A stretch of 64,000 nucleotides of DNA from Bacillota bacterium (GCA_030705955.1 JAUZPL010000013.1:1-64000), one strand, 5' to 3'; positions 1 through 9,245 are shown, counted from the first letter of the stretch. Made by a program: numbers and translations. The notes: generated by a model from the sequence alone, not told the origin.

Positions 1-246
1 AGCATTTTTTGCTGCTTTTAAAAGACCATCCTTACTAAAATCTGTTGTATAGGCGTATACGCTTTGAAAACCTTTAAAAACCCGAATCCCAATCCCAAAA
101 TCCCGCCCGGAAAGACATGTTTCCATTTTTCCGCTTTGAAGGGTCATATTATTGGTAAAACGGTCTTCTACAAAAATCTCAGAAAAATCTCCACCTGTTG
201 ATAAAGCAGCCGTCAGTACATCTTCAATGATTGTTTGGCTAAGCAT
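1..246 (-). CDS. TldD/PmbA-family metalloprotease, N-terminal part
   Basis: The gene starts at an ATG at 246 on the minus strand, preceded by a strong CAGGAGG ribosome binding site at 250-258, and runs off the window start, so 82 codons are visible. The visible product begins MLSQTIIEDVLTAALSTGGD and contains GDFSEIFVED, LQSGKMETC and GRDFGIGIRV. This is the N-terminal pattern of TldD/PmbA proteins, which form a barrel-like protease that removes leader peptides or degrades modified peptides. The metal site of the family lies further on and is not in the window. TldD and PmbA cannot be told apart from this fragment. Confidence 0.8.
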   Translation of the reverse strand, partial: MLSQTIIEDVLTAALSTGGDFSEIFVEDRFTNNMTLQSGKMETCLSGRDFGIGIRVFKGFQSVYAYTTDFSKDGLLKAAKNA

Positions 247-446
247 AAAGACCTCCTGTATTATTTTTAATAATAGGAAAATTCTGAATTTATACCATAG
301 AATCTTTCTATCTATCTTACATTATTATCATACAACATTTTGCCTTCGTATGGATAATTTTAGCTAATTTACATCTTACGAGTATTTTTAGGCTACCATC
401 CGAATGGACTGGTAGCCTTTATCTTTTTTGAAATTAGAACCGGGTC

Positions 447-836
447 TTATAATTTTCCTGTTAAAAATTGAGCTTCTCCATTTCCAAAGCTCCAGTCAGA
501 ATCACTGTTCGTGACAATGGAAATCATAATATCATTTGGTTTTATGCCACAATGTTCCCCAAGTTCTTCAACCATATATTGATAAAAATTTTTCTTTTCT
601 TCCTCACTTCGAGGCCTGCTTGTTACACTGATGACTACCACGTTTTTGCTTCTTTCAAAGCCTAGACCTGTATCTTCAATTATTAACTCATGTGCAGGAT
701 GTTGTTGAACAATTTGATAGCGATCCCTTTGGGGAACATTGAACGCTTTAACCATCGCTCGATGTGCAGCATCTAGAAGATTCTTTAAATCCGTTTCGTT
801 TCGTCCTTCAATTAAATCAAATCTAATTAACGGCAT
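447..836 (-). CDS. Tautomerase-family protein (YusQ-like)
   Basis: A 129-residue protein with Pro2 directly after the initiator Met ([12 protein letters not shown]), the catalytic amino-terminal proline of the 4-oxalocrotonate tautomerase superfamily. The length and the [18 protein letters not shown] and [17 protein letters not shown] segments fit the longer Tautomerase_2-type proteins, of which Bacillus YusQ is an example. The enzyme is cytosolic and its substrate is unknown. It is transcribed divergently from the MarR regulator at 1006, and the intergenic region holds candidate MarR operators, so it may belong to that regulon (inference). A GAGCC ribosome binding site precedes the ATG at 836. 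Confidence 0.85.
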   Translation of the reverse strand: MPLIRFDLIEGRNETDLKNLLDAAHRAMVKAFNVPQRDRYQIVQQHPAHELIIEDTGLGFERSKNVVVISVTSRPRSEEEKKNFYQYMVEELGEHCGIKPNDIMISIVTNSDSDWSFGNGEAQFLTGKL

Positions 837-910
837 GATAGAGGCTCCTTTTTTGTTTTTACTAAGTATACATTTTTCGAAAATAAATTCATACTATACG
901 AACTGTACCA

Positions 911-922
911 ACGAAATTTCGT
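911..922. promoter_or_regulatory. 12-bp perfect palindrome in divergent promoter region
   Basis: ACGAAATTTCGT lies between the divergent tautomerase and MarR genes. It is a perfect palindrome and could be an operator half-way between the two starts. No matching regulator can be named. Confidence 0.35.
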
Positions 923-934
923 GAGGCAAATATA

Positions 935-988
935 TTGTATAGCTACATAATTTTATTTAAAATAATATGTTGTATCGCTATATAATTT
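935..988 (+). promoter_or_regulatory. Two direct copies of a MarR-type operator
   Basis: TTGTATAGCTACATAATTT (935-953) and TTGTATCGCTATATAATTT (970-988) differ at two positions and start 35 bp apart. Each copy has near-dyad symmetry around AGCT/CGCT, as expected for a winged-helix dimer. They sit directly upstream of the MarR gene at 1006, so autorepression is the simplest reading. The sequence repeat is seen directly; the binding is inferred. Confidence 0.6.
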
Positions 989-1005
989 CATTTTAGGAGA
1001 AAAAA

Positions 1006-1449
1006 ATGGAAAATGATGAACTTTTACATTCATTTATAATGAATATTCAATCGATAAACCGTTATTTGCGAAGTATGATGCCTGATCAATCAGGGTATGC
1101 GGTAACGCGTGTACAGTGGCTTTTGTTAAGGCATTTGCAGCGAAATGGGCCGTGTACCATCGGAGAACTTGCGGAACACCTAGATGTTCGTTCCAGCACA
1201 ATGAGCCAAATGGTTGACAGATTAGAGAAAAATGGAATTGTCTATCGAGCATCCATTCAAAAAGATGCCAGAATAAAAACAGTGGATTTAAACGAAAAAG
1301 GGAGGGAGATTATTCGAGAAAGAGAAAAGCTTTGGGTAGACTCTTTAGCACAACCATTTCAATCCTTTTCCAAAGAGGAAAAGGAGACGCTTCTTTCCTT
1401 GATGGAAAAATTGGTGTGTCATATACCAAAGAAAAGAGAAAATAAATAA
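1006..1449 (+). CDS. MarR-family transcriptional regulator (YusO-like)
   Basis: A 147-residue winged-helix regulator. The central segment (about residues 35-100) contains the MarR DNA-binding core: LLRHLQRNGPCTIGELAEHL, then the recognition-helix region RSSTMSQMVDRLEKNGIV and the wing RASIQKDARIKTVDL. The long N- and C-terminal helices would form the dimer interface. The start is the ATG at 1006 with AGGAGA eight bases upstream. It is followed 20-40 bp later by an MFS exporter on the same strand and preceded by two repeat operators, the usual layout of a drug- or phenolic-responsive repressor that controls its own efflux pump. B. subtilis has yusO and yusQ in the same neighbourhood, which supports the YusO-like label. 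The ligand is unknown. Confidence 0.88.
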   Translation: MENDELLHSFIMNIQSINRYLRSMMPDQSGYAVTRVQWLLLRHLQRNGPCTIGELAEHLDVRSSTMSQMVDRLEKNGIVYRASIQKDARIKTVDLNEKGREIIREREKLWVDSLAQPFQSFSKEEKETLLSLMEKLVCHIPKKRENK

Positions 1450-1489
1450 AAACTGTCAGAAATGCATCATGTTAAAGGAAGTGTACGGT

Positions 1490-2680
1490 TTGAACTGGAA
1501 AAGAACGTTATTAATATTGTGGATTTCAGATTTCTTTTGTGCGATGGGGATGAGCTTGATTTTACCTTTTCTCCCTTTATACATCGAAAAGCTAGGGGTC
1601 CATCAAATGGCATCAGTGGAGCGGTGGACAGGGTGGATTTTTTCAGGCCAATTTATTGTCTCTGTTTTTTTTCAACCCATTTGGGGAAGAGTCGCCGACA
1701 AGTACGGGCGGAAGTCAATGCTTCTAAGGGCAGGATTTGGCATGGGCGTTGTTACAGCCTTAATGGGATTAGCTACAGCGCCATGGCAATTACTTGTCTT
1801 GCGTATTATTAATGGAGTTTTTTCAGGATTTATTTCCATGTCCATCTCGCTTCTTGCATCGGTCACACCAAATGAACAATCTGGCCGGGCTTTAGGCACC
1901 CTCCAAACAGGTCTTATTGCTGGTAGTTTATTAGGACCTTTAGCCGGGGGGATTATGGCTGAAAAAATGGGATACAGTCATATCTTCTTTTTTACTGGTG
2001 CATTTTTATGTGTTGCTGGACTTCTTATTCTATTTTTCGTTCACGAAGAGCACAAACCTACTTCAGTATCAAAAGAGAAAAGCAAGGTACATTGGGCAAT
2101 GGTTAAGCCAATGCTTCCAGTTTTTATTGCTTCCTTTGCAACTAATCTAGGAATGATGACGATTGAACCATTGGCTACCGTATACGCGAAAACATTGTAT
2201 CATGGCCTACATTTAGAATTTTTTGCTGGATTAGTGGTTTCGATTACAGGTGTTGCGAATTTAGTTGGGGCTCCTACCTTAGGTAAAATAGGGGATAAGA
2301 TTGGTCAAAGAAAAATCTTGGCTTTTGCATTATTAATGGCCGCACTTGCCTTTATTCCACAAGCCTTAGCAGGAAACATCACCACCTTATTAGTCGGACG
2401 GTTTCTTTTAGGATTATTTGTAGGGGGCATGGTTCCATCACTAAACGTTTTGGTGAAAAAATTAGCCCCACCTGAAATTCAAGCAACGGCCTTTGGCTTC
2501 AATAGTTCTTCTCTTTTTCTGGGGAACTTTGCCGGCCCGTTAATAGGAAGTCATATTGCGGCTTTGTATGGAATCAGGTCTGTCTTTTATGTGACAATGT
2601 CCGTTCTTCTCTTGAATTCCATCGCTATTTATTTTAACAGATCAATGGATGCGAATTTATCTAAAGCAAGGACCGCTTAA
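1490..2680 (+). CDS. MFS multidrug exporter, DHA1 type
   Basis: About 396 residues with twelve hydrophobic segments. Family motifs are visible: GRVADKYGRKSMLL in the loop between helices 2 and 3 (motif A) and GSLLGPLAGGIMAE at helix 5 (the proline/glycine antiporter motif of 12-TM drug/proton antiporters). A second motif-A-like loop, GKIGDKIGQRKIL, opens the C-terminal half. The TTG at 1490 (protein MNWKRTLLILWISDFF) is preferred because AAGGAAG lies eight bases upstream. An ATG at 1469 in frame has no ribosome binding site. It is probably co-transcribed with and controlled by the MarR protein at 1006. The substrate cannot be read from the sequence. Confidence 0.85.
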   Translation: MNWKRTLLILWISDFFCAMGMSLILPFLPLYIEKLGVHQMASVERWTGWIFSGQFIVSVFFQPIWGRVADKYGRKSMLLRAGFGMGVVTALMGLATAPWQLLVLRIINGVFSGFISMSISLLASVTPNEQSGRALGTLQTGLIAGSLLGPLAGGIMAEKMGYSHIFFFTGAFLCVAGLLILFFVHEEHKPTSVSKEKSKVHWAMVKPMLPVFIASFATNLGMMTIEPLATVYAKTLYHGLHLEFFAGLVVSITGVANLVGAPTLGKIGDKIGQRKILAFALLMAALAFIPQALAGNITTLLVGRFLLGLFVGGMVPSLNVLVKKLAPPEIQATAFGFNSSSLFLGNFAGPLIGSHIAALYGIRSVFYVTMSVLLLNSIAIYFNRSMDANLSKARTA

Positions 2681-2683
2681 ATT

Positions 2684-2736
2684 AAAATACACCTTTTTTT
2701 ACAATTAAATTTGTGAAAGGAAGGTGTATTTTTTTT
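2684..2736 (+). terminator. Intrinsic terminator after MFS gene
   Basis: The inverted arms AAAATACACCTT and AAGGTGTATTTT are followed by a T run. The terminator lies just after the MFS stop codon. Confidence 0.85.
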
Positions 2737-2805
2737 ATTTTAAGTTTGGACATAATATGGTTATCTATAAACTTTTGGAAATACATAAGCAAAGGAGCAA
2801 TATAA

Positions 2806-4314
2806 ATGAGCGGCTGGTGGTCATTACTTCCATTTCTTGTTGTTATCCCCTTGGCTGTTTGGACAAAACAAGTTCTGCCAGGGTTGTTCGCAGCCCTTCT
2901 TGTCGGGAGCTATATAAAGGATCATTCATTACTTGGGGGCATCAAAACGATGCTAACGTATCTAGTCAATAATTTGGTTCAATCAAGTAATATTCGAATT
3001 ATTATTTTTCTTTATGTTTTTGCAGGACTGGTGAGTATCATCAAATTCGCTGGTGGGATTAAAGGGTTCGTCCATTTGGTTAGCAAAAAAGTGAAGTCAA
3101 GGAAGAGTGCTATGCTCCTTACTTGGTTTTCAACTATGGTAACATTTAGTGATCCTGATTTTCGGATTGTTACAATTGCCCCCATTATGAAAGCTTTAAA
3201 AAAGAGGTTGAATCTCCCAGCGGAGGAGCTTGGCTTCACGATTGAAGTAACATCAAACCCAGTAGTAGGTCTAATTCCTTTAGCGACGGCATTTGTTGGG
3301 TATATGGTCTCCATTATTCATATGGCCTTAAAACATGAAGGAATTCATCAACCTGCATATGAAGTATACGTGAAAAGTATACCATTCAACTTTTTTTCAT
3401 ATTCCATTCTTATAGTTGGTTTGTACTACAGTTTTTTTAAGCATTCGAATAAAAAAGAAAAAAATTCAGCAACAATCGAAGGACCTGGCAAGCACCCACA
3501 AAACTTTGCAATGGAAGCAGCTACTGAAGCTGTTTTACCTGGAAAAAAATCTGTTTTGCATTCTAATCCGAATGAAGAGCAGGGAGAAGAAGATTTGCAA
3601 TCTTGTCAAAATGAATATAACGAGGATACACCAATCAAGCCATGGAACTTTATCCTGCCTTTATCACTTGTACTGGTTCTTACCCTTTTTTTAAGTTGGT
3701 GGGATGGGCATTTTAAGGCAACAAGTTTTTTAAATGCATTCATTCGTGCAGATGCGCTTGGCGTGATGCTTGAATCCTTGTTTATTACGCTCATTGTTAC
3801 GCTTGCCTTTTTCCTTGCTCAGAAGTTTCCAATTGATAAACTCCTCACGCATTTTGTTAAAGGTGGGAACAATTTAATGTCTGTTATTTTGATGCTCGGT
3901 TTAATATGGGCAGTATCTGCTGTTTCAGAGGATTTAGGTTTTTCTAAATTTATCACCAGCCATGTAGCTGGGTGGATTCCCCATTATTTTGTAGCACCCA
4001 TTTTGTTTCTTCTTGGTGCATTAATTTCTTATTTTATTGGATCGTCTTGGGGTACCTGGGGACTATTGATGCCACTTGGAATTACTCTTGCACATCATGC
4101 AGGCGCCAATATTCTATTGGTCATTGGTGCAGTTTTTGCAAGTGGTACATTCGGAGCTTTTAGTTCCCCATTAAGCGATAATTCAGTTACTCTTTGTACA
4201 ATCCTTGATCTTCCAATAATGAAGTACTCTCGTTCGAAATTAGTACCATCACTTATCGCCGCTGGAATTAGCACCTTGATGTTTGGAATCATGTCCTTCT
4301 TTATGAGGGCCTGA
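2806..4314 (+). CDS. NhaC-type Na+/H+ antiporter-family permease
   Basis: A 502-residue polytopic membrane protein of the NhaC/ion-transporter superfamily. It has about eleven hydrophobic segments and the conserved TFSDPDFRIVTIAPIMK and SSWGTWGLLMPLGITLAHHA regions, followed by GAFSSPLSDNSVTLCTI. A long hydrophilic insert rich in Glu, Lys and Asn (about residues 210-275) divides it into two halves. The start has AAAGGAG at 2792-2798. The stop codon lies inside the dispersed repeat at 4307. It stands upstream of the sigma-54 activator and the butyryl-CoA operon, so it could move a short organic acid rather than only Na+ and H+. That role is inference from position; the family assignment is firmer. 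Confidence 0.78.
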   Translation: MSGWWSLLPFLVVIPLAVWTKQVLPGLFAALLVGSYIKDHSLLGGIKTMLTYLVNNLVQSSNIRIIIFLYVFAGLVSIIKFAGGIKGFVHLVSKKVKSRKSAMLLTWFSTMVTFSDPDFRIVTIAPIMKALKKRLNLPAEELGFTIEVTSNPVVGLIPLATAFVGYMVSIIHMALKHEGIHQPAYEVYVKSIPFNFFSYSILIVGLYYSFFKHSNKKEKNSATIEGPGKHPQNFAMEAATEAVLPGKKSVLHSNPNEEQGEEDLQSCQNEYNEDTPIKPWNFILPLSLVLVLTLFLSWWDGHFKATSFLNAFIRADALGVMLESLFITLIVTLAFFLAQKFPIDKLLTHFVKGGNNLMSVILMLGLIWAVSAVSEDLGFSKFITSHVAGWIPHYFVAPILFLLGALISYFIGSSWGTWGLLMPLGITLAHHAGANILLVIGAVFASGTFGAFSSPLSDNSVTLCTILDLPIMKYSRSKLVPSLIAAGISTLMFGIMSFFMRA

Positions 4315-4362
4315 CCCCCAATGCGGTGATGCGTTAAATTTGTTGGGGGTCAGGCCCCCTTT
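4307..4362. repeat. Dispersed GCCTGACCCCC palindromic repeat, copy 1
   Basis: The arms GGGCCTGACCCCCAA and TTGGGGGTCAGGCCCC enclose a short AT-rich middle, followed by a T stretch on the plus strand. The TGA stop of the preceding permease is the TGA of the repeat core. Other copies are at 16349, 18129, 29956 and 52276. It probably acts as a terminator. Confidence 0.85.
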
Positions 4363-4493
4363 TAAAAGTTCCCTTTTTGTTCACTTTACCAATTAATTGC
4401 CTATTGATAAAGTAGAAATTGGGATAATCTGAATTATTGCAACCTACAACCTTGTCTTAAGAGAATTCCCATTTAATGTTAGGGGATGGTGGG

Positions 4494-6155
4494 ATGGTTT
4501 ATAATACGAAAGTTGTGTCAGTAGAAGTATTTAAAACACTATTAGACAAGTTGCCTTTTGGGATTATGATTACAAAAAGTGATAGAAGTAAGGTATTTCG
4601 AAACAGCTTTGTATGGGAGACATTTGTAGACGAACAATTTAAGCTGCAAATTGAAAAGTTAACGAATAAAAACCTTGTTCCTTCCATTAACACCCCATTT
4701 AATTTGAATGGTAAGAAAGGAATCATTCGAAAAGAAATTGTCATGATTTCTGAGGTAGAATACCATTATTATTTCTTCTTTTTTTCTACTAATAATGATT
4801 CCATAGATAATCCGGAAGGAAATCTTTTAAATGACCTTATTGAAATTGCGGATGACAGCCTTGTTGTAGTTGATAAAGAAGGCTATGTTCAAATCTTGAC
4901 ACGCTCATTTGCGGAATTCCTTGGAGTTGACCAAGAAGAATCAATTGGAAAACATGTAACAGAGGTTATTGAAAATACTCGAATGCATATTGTGGCTAAA
5001 ACTGGCAATTTCGAGATTGCAGAGCCGCAAAAGATTAAAGATAGCTATATGATTGCTACAAGAGCCCCTGTAATCAATCAAGGGAAAATTGTTGGTGCCA
5101 TTGGGAAAGTGGTATTTAATAATTTAGAACAATTAACCTCTTTAACTAAACGACTTACATATTTAAAGAATGAACTAAATAAAAGTAAAGGAATTATAAC
5201 TGCGAGAAATAAAGCATACTATACGTTTAACCACTTGATAGGAGACCACTATGCATTTTTGGAGGTTAAAAATCAAGCTAGAAAAGCGGCAAAAAGTGAT
5301 TCGAATGTGTTGATTTTAGGTGAAAGTGGTACGGGAAAAGAGTTGTTTGCCCATTCTATTCATAATGAAAGTAGACGTTCAATGGGTGTATTTGTCAAAG
5401 TAAATTGTGCTGCTATCCCAGCCGAGCTTATAGAATCGGAATTATTTGGCTATGAAGAAGGATCCTTCACCGGTGCAAAAAAAGGCGGAAAAATAGGAAA
5501 GTTTGAGGTTGCCGATGGAGGTACTATTTTTCTTGATGAAATTGGTGAGCTACCCCTTCATATGCAGGTGAAATTATTAAGAGTTTTACAGGAAAAAGAA
5601 ATAGAGCGTGTGGGGGCAACGGGCACCCTTCCAGTAGATGTAAGAATCATAGCTGCCACAAATAGAAATTTAAAGGAAATGGTAGAAAAAAAGGAATTTA
5701 GACTGGATTTGTATTACCGTTTAAAGGTAATGGAAATAACAGTGCCTTCTTTAAAAGAACGGGTTGAGGACATTGAAATACTAGTCAATTATTTTCTCGA
5801 AAAATACCAAAATTTGTTGAAGAAGAAAGCTAAGGGAGTAAATGATCAAGCATTGTTCTTGCTTTGTCATTATTCCTGGCCGGGAAACATAAGAGAACTT
5901 GAAAATGCCATTGAACGTGCCTTGAATATGGTGGATGAAGGAGAATGCATTGCTCCTAAGCATTTGCCGGAAGAAATTACAGGAAATGTTCATCAGTATC
6001 CAATTCGCTCCCTTACTGAAGTAATGGAGGAAACAGAAAGGAATGCCATCTTTAATTGTTTAAGAATGATGGATGGCAATAAAACTGAAACCGCTAAACT
6101 TCTAGGTATAAGCAGGACATCACTCTATGAAAAAATGAATAAATACGGACTTTAA
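4494..6155 (+). CDS. Sigma-54-dependent activator with PAS domain
   Basis: About 553 residues. The N-terminal region includes a PAS-like sensor (about residues 95-210, LIEIADDSLVVVDKEGYVQI). The AAA+ domain (about 250-480) shows Walker A GESGTGKE, the sigma-54 contact loop as GSFTGA (GAFTGA is usual), Walker B GGTIFLDEIGELP and the arginine-finger segment. The C-terminal Fis-type helix-turn-helix is NKTETAKLLGISRTSLYEKM. This is the RocR/BkdR/AcoR architecture: it binds upstream sites and drives open-complex formation by sigma-54 polymerase. The ATG at 4494 has AGGGG eight bases upstream; an in-frame ATG at 4476 lacks one. A -24/-12 promoter 360 bp downstream makes the fatty-acid operon the likely target (inference). 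The signal is unknown, perhaps a short-chain acid or acyl-CoA. Confidence 0.92.
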   Translation: MVYNTKVVSVEVFKTLLDKLPFGIMITKSDRSKVFRNSFVWETFVDEQFKLQIEKLTNKNLVPSINTPFNLNGKKGIIRKEIVMISEVEYHYYFFFFSTNNDSIDNPEGNLLNDLIEIADDSLVVVDKEGYVQILTRSFAEFLGVDQEESIGKHVTEVIENTRMHIVAKTGNFEIAEPQKIKDSYMIATRAPVINQGKIVGAIGKVVFNNLEQLTSLTKRLTYLKNELNKSKGIITARNKAYYTFNHLIGDHYAFLEVKNQARKAAKSDSNVLILGESGTGKELFAHSIHNESRRSMGVFVKVNCAAIPAELIESELFGYEEGSFTGAKKGGKIGKFEVADGGTIFLDEIGELPLHMQVKLLRVLQEKEIERVGATGTLPVDVRIIAATNRNLKEMVEKKEFRLDLYYRLKVMEITVPSLKERVEDIEILVNYFLEKYQNLLKKKAKGVNDQALFLLCHYSWPGNIRELENAIERALNMVDEGECIAPKHLPEEITGNVHQYPIRSLTEVMEETERNAIFNCLRMMDGNKTETAKLLGISRTSLYEKMNKYGL

Positions 6156-6158
6156 GCA

Positions 6159-6193
6159 TAAAACTCTCTTTCTTTCAGCAAAGAGAGTTTTTT
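6159..6193 (+). terminator. Intrinsic terminator after activator gene
   Basis: The arms AAACTCTCTTT and AAAGAGAGTTT are followed by TTT. The terminator isolates the activator gene from the sigma-54 operon. Confidence 0.85.
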
Positions 6194-6358
6194 ATGTTAT
6201 TGAACTTTCATGAAATGGCCAATTTTCAAGAAATCTACAAAGTCTTTTCGGGGTTTTGACATAAATAAACCCAAAAAACGTTGAGGTGTAAGGAAAAGTT
6301 TACAATTTTTTTAGAACTTTTGAGCTTGCTGTAAAGAAAACGGAACAAAATGAGTGGT

Positions 6359-6473
6359 CCAAGCCAGTATAGAAGTTTAAATTTTCATATTTTTCCTTCA
6401 CTTACATTCAATTTACCTTCATTTAAAGCATGAGTAAAAAAATAAAACTTTAAATTTTGGCTTGGTTAAGCCA
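6359..6473. promoter_or_regulatory. Candidate upstream activator sites
   Basis: TGGCTTGGTTAAGCCA (6458-6473) is a perfect six-base inverted repeat with a four-base spacer, centred about 60 bp before the -24 element. The octamer TGGCTTGG recurs in inverse orientation at 6359-6366. Paired dyads at this distance are typical enhancer sites for sigma-54 activators. Binding by the protein encoded at 4494 is inference. Confidence 0.5.
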
Positions 6474-6517
6474 TTAATTTGCCATAATTGTATTTTTTGT
6501 TAAATTTTTTTAAGTTT

Positions 6518-6533
6518 TGGCACGGGTCTTGCA
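6518..6533 (+). promoter_or_regulatory. Sigma-54 (-24/-12) promoter
   Basis: TGGCAC-GGGTC-TTGCA matches the sigma-54 consensus TGGCAC-N5-TTGC(A/T) at every defined position. It lies about 150 bp upstream of the thiolase start and directly downstream of a PAS-AAA-Fis activator gene. The 525-bp gap 6156-6680 contains the terminator, this promoter, the candidate enhancer sites and a leader of about 135 bases. No other gene was seen in it. Confidence 0.92.
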
Positions 6534-6680
6534 TTGATTATAAATGTAACGTAAATACGGAATGCCACTTTTTTACTTTAATTAGAATTGACACCGCTTT
6601 CATACTAAAATGGCTTCCTATTAAAGTAATTCTCGCATTCTATAATTTCAATCAAAACATTCAATGAAGGGGATGGTTTT

Positions 6681-7865
6681 ATGCGTGATGTTGTCATTGT
6701 AAGCGCCGTCAGAACTGCGATAGGCAGTATCATGGGTGCTTTAAGTAACATCCCGGCAGTCGATTTAGGCGGAATTGTAATAAAAGAGGCCCTTAATCGT
6801 GCGGGAGTAAAAGGGGAACAACTGGATGAAGTTATTATGGGAAATGTTCTCCAGGCCGGTATTGGCCAAGGTCCTGCCCGCCAAGCAGCTATTAAGGCTG
6901 GCGTCCCAGTTGAGGTTCCTGCCATGGCTGTCAATAAGCTTTGTGGATCTGGTTTAAAAGCTGTTCATCTTGCAGCTCAGGCCATTCAAGCTGGAGAGGC
7001 CGAAATCATAGTAGCTGGCGGAATGGAAAATATGAGCTTGGCACCTTATTTGTTGATGCAAGGTCGTACGGGATATCGCATGGGTGATGGGAAAATGATT
7101 GACAGCATGATTCAGGATGGTCTGCTCGATTCCTTTAATCAATATCACATGGGGATAACAGCAGAAAATATTGCTGAAAAATATGAGATAAGTCGTGAAT
7201 CACAAGATGAATTTTCTGCATGGAGCCAGCAAAAAGCAGAAAAAGCAATCAAAGAAGGAAAATTTAAAGAAGAAATTGTTCCTGTTGTGATTCCACAGCG
7301 TAAAAAGGATCCAATTGTGTTTGATACGGATGAATTTCCACGAGCTGGTGTGGCAAAGGAAGGTCTTGAAAAACTAAAACCAGCATTTAAAAAGGATGGA
7401 ACCGTTACAGCTGGAAATGCTTCCGGTATCAATGATGGAGCAGCTGCTTTTGTTCTAATGAGCCGGGATAAAGCGATAGAGTTAGGTATTGAACCCATGG
7501 CAGTGATTCGGGGATTTGGAGCTGCAGGGGTAGATCCAAAAATTATGGGAATTGGTCCAATTCCAGCATCCAGGAAGGCGCTCGAGAAAGCGGGGCTTTC
7601 AATCGAGGATCTAGATCTTATTGAAGCAAATGAAGCTTTTGCTGCCCAAGCACTTGCTGTTGGACGTGAACTGGAAATTCCAAACGAAAAACTAAATGTA
7701 AATGGTGGGGCCATTGCATTAGGCCACCCAATTGGGGCAAGTGGTGCACGGATCCTTGTCACTTTATTACATGAAATGAAACGCCGTGGATCGCGCTATG
7801 GATTGGCTACTCTATGTATTGGCGGTGGTCAGGGAATTGCTAGTGTCGTAGAAATGGAAATGTAA
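6681..7865 (+). CDS. Acetyl-CoA C-acetyltransferase (thiolase)
   Basis: A 394-residue type II (biosynthetic-type) thiolase that interconverts acetoacetyl-CoA plus CoA with two acetyl-CoA. It has the acyl-accepting cysteine in [16 protein letters not shown] (about residue 88), the histidine in [16 protein letters not shown] (about 349) and the C-terminal cysteine in LCIGGGQG (about 379). The length is normal. It is the first gene of the sigma-54 operon and, in the oxidative direction, performs the last step of butyryl-CoA breakdown. Specificity for the C4 substrate is inferred from the company it keeps; longer 3-ketoacyl-CoA cannot be excluded. Confidence 0.93.
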   Translation: MRDVVIVSAVRTAIGSIMGALSNIPAVDLGGIVIKEALNRAGVKGEQLDEVIMGNVLQAGIGQGPARQAAIKAGVPVEVPAMAVNKLCGSGLKAVHLAAQAIQAGEAEIIVAGGMENMSLAPYLLMQGRTGYRMGDGKMIDSMIQDGLLDSFNQYHMGITAENIAEKYEISRESQDEFSAWSQQKAEKAIKEGKFKEEIVPVVIPQRKKDPIVFDTDEFPRAGVAKEGLEKLKPAFKKDGTVTAGNASGINDGAAAFVLMSRDKAIELGIEPMAVIRGFGAAGVDPKIMGIGPIPASRKALEKAGLSIEDLDLIEANEAFAAQALAVGRELEIPNEKLNVNGGAIALGHPIGASGARILVTLLHEMKRRGSRYGLATLCIGGGQGIASVVEMEM

Positions 7866-7940
7866 TGATTTTATAGTAGCTATTTTTAGAGTATTTAAAA
7901 CTCTCTTTAAATAAAAATTTTAAAAAAGTGGGGATGAAAA

Positions 7941-9080
7941 ATGAGATTTAAATTAACCGAAGAACATGAAATGATTCGAGACATGGTTCGTGACTTTGCA
8001 AAAAATGAAGTGGAACCAACTGCTGCAAAACGTGATGAAGAACAAAAGTTTGATCGCGCCATTTTTGACAAAATGGCTGAGCTTGGATTAGCTGGAATTC
8101 CATGGCCAGAAGAATATGGTGGAATTGGAAGTGATTATTTAGCCTATTGTATCGCTGTTGAAGAATTATCAAGAGTGGATGCATCAGTTGGCGTTATGTT
8201 ATCGGCACATACTTCTCTTGGCGGTTGGCCAGTTTATAAATTTGGGAATGAAGAACAAAAGCAAAAATATCTACGACCAATGGCTCAAGGTGAAAAGATT
8301 GGTGCTTATTGCCTAACAGAGCCTGGAAGTGGTTCTGATGCAGGAGGAATGAGAACAACTGCACGTTTGGAAGGAGACCATTATATCTTAAATGGATCAA
8401 AAATTTTCATTACAAATGGCGGTGTTGCTGATATTTATGTTGTTTTTGCTTCAACTGATCAGTCTCAGAAAACAAGAGGCATCACAGCGTTTATTGTTGA
8501 AAGCGATTTCCTAGGTTTCTCAGTTGGTAAAAAAGAAAACAAGCTAGGCATCCGTTCATCGCCAACAACTGAAATTATTTTTGATGAGTGTAAGGTCCCT
8601 GTTGAAAATGTTTTGGGAAAAATTGGCGAAGGCTTTAAAATTGCCATGATGACCTTAGATGGAGGCCGTAACGGTATTGCTGCTCAAGCTTTAGGTATTG
8701 CACAAGGTGCTTTGGATGCTGCAACAAACTACGCAAAGGATCGTGTACAATTCGGTAAGCCGATTGCAGAACAGCAAGGAATTGGATTTAAGCTTGCCGA
8801 TATGGCAACAAATATTGAAGCGGCAAGACTATTAACCTATCAAGCAGCATGGCTTGAATCTGAAGGTCTTCCATATGGTAAAGAATCTGCTATGTCTAAG
8901 CTTTTCGCTGGTGACACTGCGATGAAAGTAACGACAGAAGCAGTTCAAATTTTTGGTGGCTACGGCTATACAAAGGATTACCCAGTAGAAAGATATATGC
9001 GTGATGCAAAGATAACCCAAATTTATGAGGGCACACAAGAAATTCAACGTCTAGTTATCTCTCGGATGTTAACAAAGTAA
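7941..9080 (+). CDS. Short-chain acyl-CoA dehydrogenase (butyryl-CoA type)
   Basis: A 379-residue FAD enzyme that introduces the alpha-beta double bond into acyl-CoA and passes electrons to ETF. It has the N-terminal helical domain, the flavin and substrate loop [14 protein letters not shown] (about residues 123-136), and the C-terminal catalytic glutamate in [18 protein letters not shown], the position used by short-chain enzymes. The EtfB and EtfA genes follow directly, and hbd/crt-type genes lie in the same operon, so a C4 substrate is likely. A GTGGGGAT ribosome binding site precedes the ATG. Confidence 0.92.
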   Translation: MRFKLTEEHEMIRDMVRDFAKNEVEPTAAKRDEEQKFDRAIFDKMAELGLAGIPWPEEYGGIGSDYLAYCIAVEELSRVDASVGVMLSAHTSLGGWPVYKFGNEEQKQKYLRPMAQGEKIGAYCLTEPGSGSDAGGMRTTARLEGDHYILNGSKIFITNGGVADIYVVFASTDQSQKTRGITAFIVESDFLGFSVGKKENKLGIRSSPTTEIIFDECKVPVENVLGKIGEGFKIAMMTLDGGRNGIAAQALGIAQGALDAATNYAKDRVQFGKPIAEQQGIGFKLADMATNIEAARLLTYQAAWLESEGLPYGKESAMSKLFAGDTAMKVTTEAVQIFGGYGYTKDYPVERYMRDAKITQIYEGTQEIQRLVISRMLTK

Positions 9081-9149
9081 TGAATACAAGGCTGTAACTT
9101 CTCAGTAAAAACGAAAAAATGAGCATGAAAAGTCTTGAATTACCCACAT

Positions 9150-9186
9150 TTTCTAGCTCAGGGGGACTTTCCACTTGGGCTAGAAA
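9150..9186 (+). other. Intercistronic hairpin before etfB
   Basis: TTTCTAGC and GCTAGAAA pair across a 21-base loop in the 165-bp gap between acyl-CoA dehydrogenase and etfB. No T tract follows, so this looks like an mRNA stability or processing element rather than a terminator. Confidence 0.45.
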
Positions 9187-9245
9187 GGTATTTTAGGCTG
9201 CCCTTTGATTGAAAATGGGAAATTTACTTTATGAGGTGAAAAAAT

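Noticed and set aside
1462-1812. 116-codon plus-strand frame overlapping the MFS gene
   Set aside because: The MFS frame has all motifs and the proper length; this frame is incidental.
7145-7762. Long 205-codon open frame on the minus strand within the thiolase gene
   Set aside because: It is the mirror of a well-supported thiolase, has Ser/Ala/Phe-rich low-complexity composition and no ribosome binding site.
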